Shown here: one piece after another, positions 37,935-45,895 of the stretch
Position numbering within the stretch: position 1 is the first letter of the stretch
Layout of the letters: each line of letters opens with the position of its first letter
Translations under genes and position numbers: made by a program
Notes under the pieces: generated by a model
What the model was told of the DNA's origin: nothing
The model's input: the letters and a program-made list of their open reading frames with translations, nothing else
The model's database searches: none
NCBI GenBank assembly: GCA_049840475.1
Contig: JASGKX010000001.1
Location: 2,542,001 to 2,606,000, forward strand
Direction of reading: 5' to 3'
From: JBGVSA01 sp049840475
GTDB taxonomy: Bacteria > Pseudomonadota > Gammaproteobacteria > Burkholderiales > Rhodocyclaceae
Length of the DNA: 64,000 nucleotides

Positions 37935-38663
37935 ATGAACACGCTCGCAGCCAGCAGTGCCAAGCCCGATGCATCGACGCGCGCACCGGCCTCCTACTAC
38001 GGAGATTCGGACAAGCTCGGCCGTGGCGTTGCCATTGCGGTGGTGGTCGCGATCCACGTCGCCTTGGCGTGGGGACTGCTGCAACTGAAGATCGTGCGTG
38101 ACACGCTGCAAGAGGCCGCGCCGCTGTTCGTGAGCTTCATTGATGAAGCCAAGCCGGTGGCGCCTGAGCCGCCGCGTCCGCCCGAGCAGCCCAAGCCGCG
38201 CATCGTGCCCAAGAAACAGCCTGCGCCGGTGCTGGCCGCGCCGTCTCCGACGCCGCCCAAGCCCAGTGATTACACCGTGGCCCCGCAGCCGACCGAGCCA
38301 GTGAGGGACGCTATCGTGGTGCCGGATGCACCGCCTTCGCCGCCCGCTCCTCCCGCCGCTGCGGTGCAGCCTGTGGCGCAGCCCAAGACAGTGTCGGAAT
38401 CGGCTGTGCGCTACCTGCAACGTCCGGCCCCCGAATACCCGAAAGCGTCTCTCAAGCTGCGCGAAGAAGGTAAGGTCATCATCCGTGTGCTCGTTGACGT
38501 CAATGGCAAGCCGCAGCAAGCCATCGTCGCCGAGTCTTCTGGTTACTCACGCCTGGATGAGGCGGCGGTCACCGCCGTTCGCAAGGCGCTGTTCGAGCCC
38601 TATTCCGAAAACGGCAGAGCACTTGCCGTGTGGGTTCGCGTCCCCATCACTTTCAATTTGTAG
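37935..38663 (+). CDS. tonB: Energy transducer TonB
   Basis: A 242-residue TonB: short cytoplasmic start, one membrane anchor (GVAIAVVVAIHVALAWGLLQL, with the conserved histidine), a long periplasmic Pro/Lys-rich spacer (about 70-155) and the globular C-terminal domain (PAPEYPKASLKLREEGKVIIRVLV..YSRLDEAAVTAVRK). It couples the proton gradient harvested by ExbB/ExbD to outer-membrane siderophore or metal receptors. The ATG at 37935 is chosen because the frame upstream runs through the promoter and Fur-like box. exbB follows at 12 bases. Confidence 0.93.
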   Translation: MNTLAASSAKPDASTRAPASYYGDSDKLGRGVAIAVVVAIHVALAWGLLQLKIVRDTLQEAAPLFVSFIDEAKPVAPEPPRPPEQPKPRIVPKKQPAPVLAAPSPTPPKPSDYTVAPQPTEPVRDAIVVPDAPPSPPAPPAAAVQPVAQPKTVSESAVRYLQRPAPEYPKASLKLREEGKVIIRVLVDVNGKPQQAIVAESSGYSRLDEAAVTAVRKALFEPYSENGRALAVWVRVPITFNL

Positions 38664-38675
38664 GATTCACACGTC

Positions 38676-39410
38676 ATGAACGAAGCAAGCGCCATGGGTT
38701 TTGGCCATTTCATCGCGCAGAGCGATATCGTCGGCAAGAGCCTGCTCGGCATCCTGGTGATCATGTCCATCGCCTCTTGGGTTCTGATCGTGATGAAGGG
38801 GATCTCATTCTGGTCGCGCAAGCGTCGCAGTGCTGAGTTTCTGAACTTCTTCTGGAACGCGTCGTCGCTCGACGCGGTGGAGGCCGAAATCTCCACCCAC
38901 GGCGCACAGTGCCCGTTCTCGCACCTGGCCTCGCACGCCATCCACGCCCACAAGCACCATGCCCGCTTTGGCGCGGCCAAGCTTGAAGAGGCCGGCAGCG
39001 CGCAGGACTTTCTGACCCGCACCATCAAGAAGGTGCTTGACGAAGAAACCGCCCGTTTCGAAAACGGCCTGACGATCCTCGCGACCGTCGGCGCCACGGC
39101 CCCGTTCGTGGGGCTGTTCGGCACGGTGTGGGGCGTGTATCACGCGCTGATCGCCATCGGCATGAGCGGCGCCGGCACGCTGGACAAGGTTGCCGGCCCG
39201 GTGGGCGAGGCGCTGATCATGACCGGTATCGGTCTGGCCGTCGCGATTCCTGCGGTGATGGGCTACAACTGGCTCACGCGCAGCAACCGCGTGCTGCTGG
39301 CCAAGCTCGACTCATTCGCTTACGACCTCTTCACCTTCCTGTCGCTGGGTCAGCCCATGGCCCGTGCCGACAACGTGCAGCCGATGACGCCGCGCGCCGT
39401 TTCGGCATAA
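38676..39410 (+). CDS. exbB: Biopolymer transport protein ExbB
   Basis: A 244-residue inner-membrane component of the TonB motor. Three helices are visible (about residues 20-42, 130-155 and 175-200); the family stretch GLTILATVGATAPFVGLFGTVWGVYHALI and the late GEALIMTGIGLAVAIPAVMGYNWL are diagnostic. It forms the pentameric channel around ExbD. It lies between tonB and exbD with 12-base gaps on either side, a compact operon. Confidence 0.95.
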   Translation: MNEASAMGFGHFIAQSDIVGKSLLGILVIMSIASWVLIVMKGISFWSRKRRSAEFLNFFWNASSLDAVEAEISTHGAQCPFSHLASHAIHAHKHHARFGAAKLEEAGSAQDFLTRTIKKVLDEETARFENGLTILATVGATAPFVGLFGTVWGVYHALIAIGMSGAGTLDKVAGPVGEALIMTGIGLAVAIPAVMGYNWLTRSNRVLLAKLDSFAYDLFTFLSLGQPMARADNVQPMTPRAVSA

Positions 39411-39422
39411 CGGAGTAGAGCC

Positions 39423-39842
39423 ATGGCTTTCGGAAGCTTCGATAGCAAGAACGCCAGTGCCCCGATGGCGGAGATCAACATGGTCCCGCTCATCGACGTG
39501 ATGCTGGTGTTGCTCGTGATTTTTATCGTGACCGCACCGTTGATGACCAACGCCGTGAAGATCGATCTGCCCAAGGTCACGTCCCAACCCAACGACCTCA
39601 AGCCCCAGAAGATCGAGTTCGCCATCGACAAGGCGGGCACCATGTTCTGGGACGGCGAGATCGTCGATCGCGCCACAGCGCAGCAGCGCTTCGCGAGTGA
39701 AGGTCATCGCGAGCCGCAGCCGGAAATCCACATTCGCGCGGACCAGGACGTTGCCTACAAATTTGTTGCCGAGGTGATGGCCGACGCTTCCAAGGCCGGA
39801 TTGTCGAAAATCGGTTTTGTGAGCCAGCCGGACGACAACTGA
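39423..39842 (+). CDS. exbD: Biopolymer transport protein ExbD
   Basis: A 139-residue protein with a short cytoplasmic start (AEINMVPLIDVMLVLLVIFIVTAP) holding the single helix and its proton-carrying aspartate (ID in PLIDVML), then a periplasmic domain (IHIRADQDVAYKFVAEVMADA). It completes the TonB-ExbB-ExbD motor and is the last gene before a strong terminator. Confidence 0.95.
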   Translation: MAFGSFDSKNASAPMAEINMVPLIDVMLVLLVIFIVTAPLMTNAVKIDLPKVTSQPNDLKPQKIEFAIDKAGTMFWDGEIVDRATAQQRFASEGHREPQPEIHIRADQDVAYKFVAEVMADASKAGLSKIGFVSQPDDN

Positions 39843-39874
39843 TCGTCAGCGCGGAAGGCCGACAGGCCTGGAAG

Positions 39875-39908
39875 AAAAAAAAGCCGGACGTCATGTCCGG
39901 CTTTTTTG
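39875..39908. terminator. Bidirectional terminator between exbD and the response regulator gene
   Basis: An 8-bp stem, AGCCGGAC (39882-39889) and GTCCGGCT (39895-39902), with eight As before and six Ts after. Confidence 0.9.
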
Positions 39909-39951
39909 TTTGGCGGTGGCGTTTTCTTTAGAGATGCCCGCGTCGCTTCTG

Positions 39952-40635
39952 TCAGGCTGCGCGGCCCCCTCTGGCGATTTCGACCAGCTCGGCAATGCTG
40001 TTGATGCCGAACTTGCGCATGATCTGCATTTTGTACGTGCTCACCGTCTTGGGGCTCACATTGAGCGCATTGGCAATGTCCTTGTTGCGGCTGCCCGACA
40101 GGATTGCATTCATCACTTGGCGCTCGCGGCCGGAAAGACATTGAATGGGGTCTGTCCGCTCGAATGCCGACGTCGGGACCTCCGGGAAGCACTGGTATCC
40201 GGATTTGACGACGAAGAGTGCGTTGAGGATTTCTCCCGGCGGACTCGTCTTGCAGATGTAGCCGCTGCACCCGGCGGTACGCAGGTAGCCGGCATGTCGC
40301 CGCGCGTCTGCGGCAGTGAATATCAGCACGCGCGGGTGCCAGGGCATGTCGAGGACGGCTTCTACCAGACGGTCTCCGTCGGGCAGTACGAAAGAGTCCA
40401 CTACTATGATGTCCGGCTGATGCGTCTTGACCAGCTTGATGCCGCTGTCGGAGTCAGTGCCTTGTCCCATCACCTTGAACTGCCCGGACTCATCGATGAT
40501 CTGACCTAATGCCAAACGCATGAGCGGATGCCTGTCAATGATGACCACGGTGCTTGGTCGTGCGAGATCCGTTTCGCCTCTTCTACCGTTGTTATTGACG
40601 GCCGAATTGAACCCATGAATGGAAGGTGTATGCAT
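39952..40635 (-). CDS. NarL/FixJ-family response regulator
   Basis: A 227-residue two-domain regulator. The receiver domain (about 28-140) has the phospho-acceptor aspartate in IIVVDSFVLPDGD, a Thr in IFTAAD and the Lys in ICKTSPPGE; the first acidic patch is reduced to IIDRH. The C-terminal LuxR-type helix-turn-helix is standard (LSGRERQVMNAILSGSRNKDIANALNVSPKTVSTYKMQIMRKF). About 27 residues precede the receiver, so the true start may be internal. No kinase gene adjoins it; the partner is unknown. It converges on exbD. Confidence 0.87.
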   Translation of the reverse strand: MHTPSIHGFNSAVNNNGRRGETDLARPSTVVIIDRHPLMRLALGQIIDESGQFKVMGQGTDSDSGIKLVKTHQPDIIVVDSFVLPDGDRLVEAVLDMPWHPRVLIFTAADARRHAGYLRTAGCSGYICKTSPPGEILNALFVVKSGYQCFPEVPTSAFERTDPIQCLSGRERQVMNAILSGSRNKDIANALNVSPKTVSTYKMQIMRKFGINSIAELVEIARGGRAA

Positions 40636-41009
40636 TTTTCTGCGCGCCGGAGTTGTTCAATGCGTGCAGTCTGGCATGTCACATGTCCTAGTCGTCTGAG
40701 ATCATTCTCAAATTTTGGATCAAGTTAAATCCGATTTGATTCAATGAAACAACGATGTGTATGGGTGGGAAAAATCGCATTTCACGCCGTGATTCTGTAG
40801 CGGATGAAAATGCTAAATGAATTGATCGGATGGGGCTGCGGCGAGGACTGTCGAGGCAGAATTCGGCACCGCGTGGACGCGAACGCCGACGTCATCAAAC
40901 CGCTGGCTGCGCAACAGGAGCGCAGCCAGCAGCACCATTCACGCGTAGTGCAAGACCAACAGAAATATGCTCTGGCGTGAAGCGATGTCGTTCCGTTTGA
41001 CGGGACGTG
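40636..41009. other. A+T-richer intergenic region with a strong hairpin
   Basis: 374 bases between the response regulator start and a convergently placed secreted-protein gene. The part at 40690-40830 is clearly richer in A+T than the surroundings and probably holds the response regulator promoter. A perfect 11-bp hairpin (GCTGGCTGCGC 40902-40912, GCGCAGCCAGC 40920-40930) lies downstream of the secreted-protein gene but has no T-tract; it may still stabilise or end that transcript. A 58-codon ORF at 40804-40980 has no ribosome-binding site and is not called. Confidence 0.5.
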
Positions 41010-41438
41010 TCAAAGGGCGAAATCGGACGCGACGCGTTGGAAGTTGAAGGTGTTGCCGGAAACGACGTCGCGGATGGCCCAGTGGTCGGCGTCGATGCCG
41101 TGGAACTCTGAAACATCGGCATTGTGGCCGAAGGCCTTGGGGTCAATGGTTCTGCCGTTGAAGGTCTGGGTCCATGACGAGAACATCCCGTTGGCGCAGC
41201 TCCAGCGTCCCTTCATGTGATTGATTGCGTTGGGCAGTTTGACACTTAGCTCGAAGTCGCCGCCGGGTTTCTGTTCCAGCAGGAAGCGGCCACCCGTAAT
41301 CGTATCGGTGCCGTACCAGCGGCCGACGACAGAGCCGGAACAGTCGGAGGCGGTGGTTTGCTGCGCGAGTGCGGGCAGGCTAGTGATGAGCGCGGCGCTG
41401 ATGACGGCGGTCGAGGCCAGAAGGCGGGGGGTGTTCAT
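41010..41438 (-). CDS. Small exported protein of unknown function
   Basis: A 142-residue protein with a clear signal peptide (MNTPRLLASTAVISAALI..PALAQQ, cleavage probably after ALA). The mature domain of about 115 residues has two cysteines (SDCSGS and WSCANG) that could form a disulphide and many Trp/Phe residues (GRWYGTDTITGGRFLLEQ; FSSWTQTFNGR), suggesting a small beta-sandwich or lipocalin-like fold. I recognise no family. It stands alone, upstream of nothing on its strand, with an A+T-rich TATATAA stretch at 41560-41570 that may be part of its promoter. Confidence 0.7.
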   Translation of the reverse strand: MNTPRLLASTAVISAALITSLPALAQQTTASDCSGSVVGRWYGTDTITGGRFLLEQKPGGDFELSVKLPNAINHMKGRWSCANGMFSSWTQTFNGRTIDPKAFGHNADVSEFHGIDADHWAIRDVVSGNTFNFQRVASDFAL

Positions 41439-41693
41439 GTGAAAGTCCTTGTCTTGTTGCCGGGGCGACGGACAGGTACGTATGAGTCTACGTGCTGCAG
41501 CCAGGCGGCGGCCGAGTCTGTCGTCGGAATGTGGCTTGAGTCTGTCACGCGCCGACCAGGGGCTATATAAGACAAGTCCTAAAGGATGGGCTGTTGCTGT
41601 GTCGTTGTGTGACCGAAGGACTTTTGCTTGAGGCTTACGAGGGACTGCGCACCGGCATGATGCCAGCGCGCAGTGTTGCTGAGTCTGGCCAGA

Positions 41694-42296
41694 TCAGCCG
41701 GCCATGATGACGTGGCCGTTTTCGGCGCGCAGGACTTGCGCGAGCACGGCAACAGGAACATTCATGTCTTCGAGAATGCGGCGCCCGTTCTTGAAGCATT
41801 TTTCCATGATGAAGCCGGCAGCGACGACTTCGGCATTCGCTTCGCGGACCATTTCGACCAGCGCCTGCGCGGTGCGGCCGTTAGAGAGGATGTCGTCGAT
41901 GAGAAGTACGCGGGCGCCTTCCCACAGGTACTTCTTGCCGATGACCAGGCGCGTTTCTCCGCCCTTGGTGGGCGACGGAACAATGCGCGAGTACGCCGGC
42001 GGCTCGATCATGGGAGCGTATTTCTTGGCGTACACGAGCGGCAGGTTCAGTGCCAGCGAAACGACCAGCCCCGGCGCAATGCCGCTGGCTTCCGCAGTGA
42101 GAATGACGTCCGTCTTGTAGCCGCCGAGGCGGCGACCCAATTCGTCGCCCATTGCACGCATGAAACGCGGCTCGATGCGGTGGTTGAGGAAGTGGTCGAT
42201 CTTGATGATTGCGTCGTCCACTACGGTTGCTTCGCGATGGATGCGCTCGGCCAGCTCCGGGAACGGAGCGCTCAGCTCGGCGGGGGAAAGATTCAT
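41694..42296 (-). CDS. Purine phosphoribosyltransferase (xanthine/adenine PRTase type)
   Basis: A 200-residue type I phosphoribosyltransferase. The PRPP-binding motif is VLLIDDILSNGRTA (about residues 132-145), and the base-side segment TAEASGIAPGLVVSLALNLPLVYAKK is like Xpt of Gram-positive bacteria and its proteobacterial relatives. It salvages a purine base (xanthine most likely) to the nucleotide. The ATG at 42296 gives a normal family start (MNLSPAEL); the upstream frame is longer by 23 codons without support. No purine riboswitch precedes it. Confidence 0.82.
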   Translation of the reverse strand: MNLSPAELSAPFPELAERIHREATVVDDAIIKIDHFLNHRIEPRFMRAMGDELGRRLGGYKTDVILTAEASGIAPGLVVSLALNLPLVYAKKYAPMIEPPAYSRIVPSPTKGGETRLVIGKKYLWEGARVLLIDDILSNGRTAQALVEMVREANAEVVAAGFIMEKCFKNGRRILEDMNVPVAVLAQVLRAENGHVIMAG

Positions 42297-42454
42297 GACT
42301 GCAAAGCCCCAGAGGGGCGCTGTTGCGATGGCGGAATTTATCACATCAGCCCTAGGCCGGCCCATGCGAGCGATAGTTGAAAACTGTTACGCCGCAGGGC
42401 GGTTCGGACGTGTTTAACGCGCGTTAACTCCGAGCCGTGAAGCGCTCGCCCGAC

Positions 42455-43664
42455 TCACTGGTCGGTGAGGCGCTCCCGGCGAGTCAGGGCAGGGAAGAGA
42501 CGCATCCAACTGCCAACGATGACTAGCGTGCCCACCCCGCCAAGCACGACGGAGCCGACTGCGCCAAACCAGCCGGCGGTCATGCCGGATTCGAACTCGC
42601 CAAGCTGGTTGGAGGCTCCGATGAAGATCGAGTTGACCGCATTGACGCGACCACGGATCTCGTTAGGCGTCTGCAATTGCACGAGCGACTGCCGGATGAC
42701 CACGCTGACCATATCGAACATGCCGCTGACGAGCAGGGCGGCGAACGACAGCCAGAACGATGTGGACAATCCAAAGACGATAGTGGCTACGCCATAGGCT
42801 GCAACGGCACCGAACATGACCTTGCCGACGCGGCGCTCGATAGGCCACGCCGATAGATACACCGACATGAGCAGCGCTCCGACGGCTGGTGCCGAGCGCA
42901 GCAGGCCCATGCCCCAGGCGTCAACGTGCAGGATGTCTTTGGCGAAGATCGGCAACAGCGCAGTGGCGCCGCCGAGCAGGACGGCGAACAGGTCGAGCGA
43001 TACCGCGCCGAGCACTTCCTTGCGGTTCCAGATGAACGTCAGGCCGGCCAACAGCGTTTGCATGCTGACGCGCTCCCGCGGGGCTGGTGCGTGGTCGAAG
43101 CGGACCATCAGGATGAGCACCGCGGCGACGATGAAGAGCAGGCCGCAAATGCCGTACACCGCGTGCGCGCCAGCTACGTAGAACGAAGCCGCCGATGGCG
43201 GGGCCGATGATGGTGGCTGTCTGTGCGCCCGCCGAACTCAACGCCAGCGCGCGCGGCAGCAGGGTGCCCGGTACGAGCAGCGGCGCGATGGCTTGCTGCG
43301 TAGGCATCTGAAAGGCTTTGATGACGCCAAGGAAAATCGAGGCGATGAGGATCGCTTCACGCGAAACCCATCCGGAGAGCGTGCCCCAGACCAGCACGGC
43401 CGTAACGACCATTTGCAAGCCAAGACAGATCGCCATGATGCGGCGGCGGTCGTAGCGGTCGGCAACGTGCCCGACCACCAGTATCAGTGCCAGGGATGGC
43501 GCGAACTGACACAGGCCAACAAGGCCCAGGTCGTAGGCGTTGCCGGTGAGTTCGTACATTTGCCAGCCCACCGCAACCATCATCATCTGGCTCGCCATCG
43601 TAGTGGCGACGCGATTGGCGACGAAATACAGGAAAGACGGAAAAGCAAAGAGCGGATTGGCCAT
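42455..43664 (-). pseudogene. MFS exporter (EntS-like, MFS_3 type), reading frame broken by one extra base
   Basis: The first frame (from 43664) has the family start: RVATTMASQMMMVAVGWQMYELTG, GHVADRYDRRR between helices 2 and 3, and GPAIGGFV, then derails. A second frame continues VYGICGLLFIVAAVLILMV and through helices 7-12 to 42455. Removing one base near 43178-43184 (GTAGAAC) restores 402 residues, the family size. EntS-like proteins export siderophores; the Fur-like box about 100 bases upstream fits that role. As written only the N-terminal half would be made. Sequencing error is likely. Confidence 0.87.
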
Positions 43665-43760
43665 GGCGGCGGCATTATGCCATTTTTATTTCAGTTGTCA
43701 GACAACCAATTTGCGCGTGGCGTCTATGATTGATATCACCTATCGCAATCTTTTGATTTA

Positions 43761-43785
43761 GCAAATGGGAATCGTTCTTATTTGT
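43761..43785. promoter_or_regulatory. Fur-like box between the MFS exporter and a His-rich micro-ORF
   Basis: It begins GCAAATGGGAATCGTT and matches the reversed tonB element at 20 of 25 positions; CAAATGRGAAT is also shared with the strong Fur box at 34006. It lies between two divergent genes and could control both. Confidence 0.65.
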
Positions 43786-43821
43786 GTGTAGAGTTGGACC
43801 CAACACATAAGGAGGACTGCC

Positions 43822-43914
43822 ATGCACACCCATCAACACACGCACAAACATTGGATTCGCAAGGGGTTCGGGCTTGGCTTGGTCGTGCTTGGCTACATCA
43901 TCCTTCTGGGGTGA
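43822..43914 (+). CDS. Histidine-rich single-helix microprotein (30 residues)
   Basis: A 30-residue ORF with a strong ribosome-binding site (AAGGAGGA, 6 bases before ATG). The N terminus MHTHQHTHKHW alternates histidine (five His in the first ten residues); IRK is followed by one hydrophobic segment, GFGLGLVVLGYIILLG, ending at the stop. The layout is a cytoplasmic or periplasmic metal-binding tail on a single membrane helix. It lies 37 bases downstream of a Fur-like box, opposite the EntS-like exporter, and is followed by a good terminator at 43979. It is far below usual gene-calling length, and I know no described family. A metal-homeostasis role is inference. Confidence 0.6.
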   Translation: MHTHQHTHKHWIRKGFGLGLVVLGYIILLG

Positions 43915-43978
43915 TTGCGCTGGCGCCGAGAGCGCCTGATACCTAAGAAGTGGATTGCCCCGACGGGGCGGCAAAAGA

Positions 43979-44010
43979 CGGGACTCGATCGAGCCCCGTT
44001 TTTATTTTTG
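43979..44010 (+). terminator. Rho-independent terminator after the His-rich micro-ORF
   Basis: The hairpin CGGGACTC-GATC-GAGCCCCG (43979-43998, one A-C mismatch) is followed by TTTTTATTTTT. It ends the transcript that would start at the Fur-like box. Confidence 0.8.
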
Positions 44011-44077
44011 GCAACACCTGTGGCCTTTGATCGCGCTACCACGGATCGAGGCCAGGCACCTCCGCCAATGGTCTCTT

Positions 44078-44284
44078 TCAGATGGGGCCGTAGAGGCCGT
44101 CGTCCGGATTGTCTGTGGCGAACGCGTAATAGCCTGCATCGAGAAGGTCATCGTCGACGCCGCGGCGCTCCGGCATGTACTCAATGGTGACCAGGGTATC
44201 CATCTGGGCTTCGTCGTCGCGGCCGTCGGGATTAATGAAAGCCAGCAATTCATGGAGTTGGCGGGCGGTCAGGGTGATGCTCAT
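44078..44284 (-). CDS. Small acidic hypothetical protein
   Basis: A 68-residue acidic protein (MSITLTARQLHELLAF.., many Asp/Glu in the second half, ending DDGLYGPI). The ATG at 44284 follows AAAGGGA by 6 bases; an upstream in-frame Met at 44332 is less well supported. There is no signal peptide, helix-turn-helix or recognised motif. It is transcribed towards the terminator that follows the micro-ORF and has no same-strand neighbour. Existence is moderately supported by codon structure and the ribosome-binding site; function is unknown. Confidence 0.5.
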   Translation of the reverse strand: MSITLTARQLHELLAFINPDGRDDEAQMDTLVTIEYMPERRGVDDDLLDAGYYAFATDNPDDGLYGPI

Positions 44285-44564
44285 GGTCGGTCCCTTTCGA
44301 CGTTGAAATCTGGCTGGCGGCATTCGCCGCACACTGCTGCTGAGTATGCACTGAGCCGCTCGATCATGGCTGATGATGCGGCAAAGCGGCGGATCAGGGG
44401 CAGCCCTAGCGATACATACGTCGGGTTGCCCGAATTGCCTGACGTTTATGCTTTACGTAGCGACCGTCAGCCATCAAACTTGATGTCCCGGCGACCCGTC
44501 GGGAAGTTGGCTCCCGCGCAGCAGGCGGGGGACTCTCTTGAACAAGTTTTGAAAGGATGTATTC

Positions 44565-45779
44565 GTGACTGCCGCCGTTGAACGTTCCGACTTCGACCGC
44601 TACATGGTTCCCTGCTTTGCACCGCTGGCGCCCGTGCCCGTGCGAGGCGAGGGCTCGCGAGTTTGGGACCAGGACGGCCGCGATTACATCGACTTTGGCG
44701 CCGGCGTGGCGGTGACTTCCCTCGGGCATGCGCATCCGGCGCTGATCAAGGCGCTGCGCGACCAGTCCGAGAAGCTGTGGCACGTGTCGAACTACTTCAC
44801 CAATGAGCCGGCGCTGCGCTTGGCCAAGAAGCTGGTCGACAGCACTTTTGCCGAGCGCGTCTTCTACTGCAATTCGGGCGCCGAGGCGAACGAAGCCGCA
44901 CTCAAGCTTGCACGCAAGCGCGCCATCGACAAGTACGGCCAGGACAAGATCGAAATCGTGGCTTTCAACGGTGCCTTTCACGGCCGCACGTTCTTCACCG
45001 TGTCGGTGGGTGGTCAGCCGAAGTACTCCAGCGGATTTGGCCCCAATCCGGCAGGTATCGTGCACGTCGATTTCAATGACATCGAGGCGGTGCGCCGTGT
45101 CATCGGTCCGAAGACCTGTGCTGTGATCATTGAGCCGGTGATCGGCGAGAGCGGCGTGGTGCCGGCGCAGCCCGAATTTCTGAGCGCGCTGCGCAAGCTC
45201 ACGCGCGAGCATGACGCGGTATTGATCTTCGATGAGATCCAATCCGGCAACGGCCGTACAGGTTCGCTTTTTGCGTACATGAACACCGATGTCGTGCCTG
45301 ACATCCTGACGACGGCCAAGGGGCTCGGCGGCGGCTTCCCGATCGGTGCCATGCTCACCACGGCCGAGATTGCTGCCAGCCTCACGCCCGGCAGTCACGG
45401 CACGACGTTCGGCGGCAATCCCTTGGCCTGCGCCGTTGGCGAGGCGGTAATGGACGTCATTACCCGCCCTGAAGTGCTGGCTGGTGTGCGCAGCAAGGCC
45501 GACCATGCGGCCGGACGCTTGCGCGCCATGGGCGAGCGCTTTGGTTGTTTCGCAGAAGTACGTTCGTCGGGGCTGTGGTTTGGTTGTGAGCTGACCGGCG
45601 CTTTTGCCAATCGCGCAGGCGCTTTTGTTGGGGCGGCGGCGAAGGAAGGCGTTTTGCTCCTTCAGGCAGGCCCTAATGTCGTCCGCATCGCAACCTCGCT
45701 GATCATTACCGACGAGGAACTGAACGAAGGGCTCGATCGCTTCGAGCGCGCCTGCCAGACGTTGGCGGCCGCGCTTTGA
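44565..45779 (+). CDS. argD: Class III aminotransferase, acetylornithine/succinylornithine type
   Basis: A 404-residue PLP enzyme. The fold-type I class III signature is complete: YIDFGAGVAVTSLGHAHP, FYCNSGAEANEAALKLAR, FNGAFHGRTFFTVS, the LIFDEIQSGNGRTG loop and the PLP lysine in TTAKGLGGGFPIG. It moves an amino group between N-acetyl- or N-succinylornithine and 2-oxoglutarate, in arginine synthesis or degradation. Without ast or arg neighbours the direction cannot be decided, so argD is tentative. The start is GTG at 44565 behind GAAAGGA. A strong hairpin (45787-45812) with only a short T-run follows. Confidence 0.85.
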   Translation: MTAAVERSDFDRYMVPCFAPLAPVPVRGEGSRVWDQDGRDYIDFGAGVAVTSLGHAHPALIKALRDQSEKLWHVSNYFTNEPALRLAKKLVDSTFAERVFYCNSGAEANEAALKLARKRAIDKYGQDKIEIVAFNGAFHGRTFFTVSVGGQPKYSSGFGPNPAGIVHVDFNDIEAVRRVIGPKTCAVIIEPVIGESGVVPAQPEFLSALRKLTREHDAVLIFDEIQSGNGRTGSLFAYMNTDVVPDILTTAKGLGGGFPIGAMLTTAEIAASLTPGSHGTTFGGNPLACAVGEAVMDVITRPEVLAGVRSKADHAAGRLRAMGERFGCFAEVRSSGLWFGCELTGAFANRAGAFVGAAAKEGVLLLQAGPNVVRIATSLIITDEELNEGLDRFERACQTLAAAL

Positions 45780-45786
45780 TCGTGCC

Positions 45787-45814
45787 GGAGCGGGCGCCGA
45801 GGTGCCCGCTCCTT
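45787..45814 (+). terminator. Possible terminator after the aminotransferase gene
   Basis: A perfect 9-bp stem, GGAGCGGGC (45787-45795) and GCCCGCTCC (45804-45812), but only two Ts follow, so termination may be partial. Confidence 0.45.
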
Positions 45815-45895
45815 GACATGTGGTTCGCTCGGCGGACCACCAAGGCGGCTGCACACCAGACGGACTTCGCGTCCGCAAAACTGTAAAGAGACTGC

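Noticed and set aside
40804..40980. A 58-codon ORF (starts MKMLNELIGWGCGEDC)
   Set aside because: No ribosome-binding site, contains the strong hairpin at 40902-40930, and has no recognisable motif; probably chance.
42297..42454. 14-base palindrome TTAACGCGCGTTAA (42414-42427) and a possible purine riboswitch before the phosphoribosyltransferase
   Set aside because: The palindrome is short and unsupported by any known operator; no purine-aptamer core is present.
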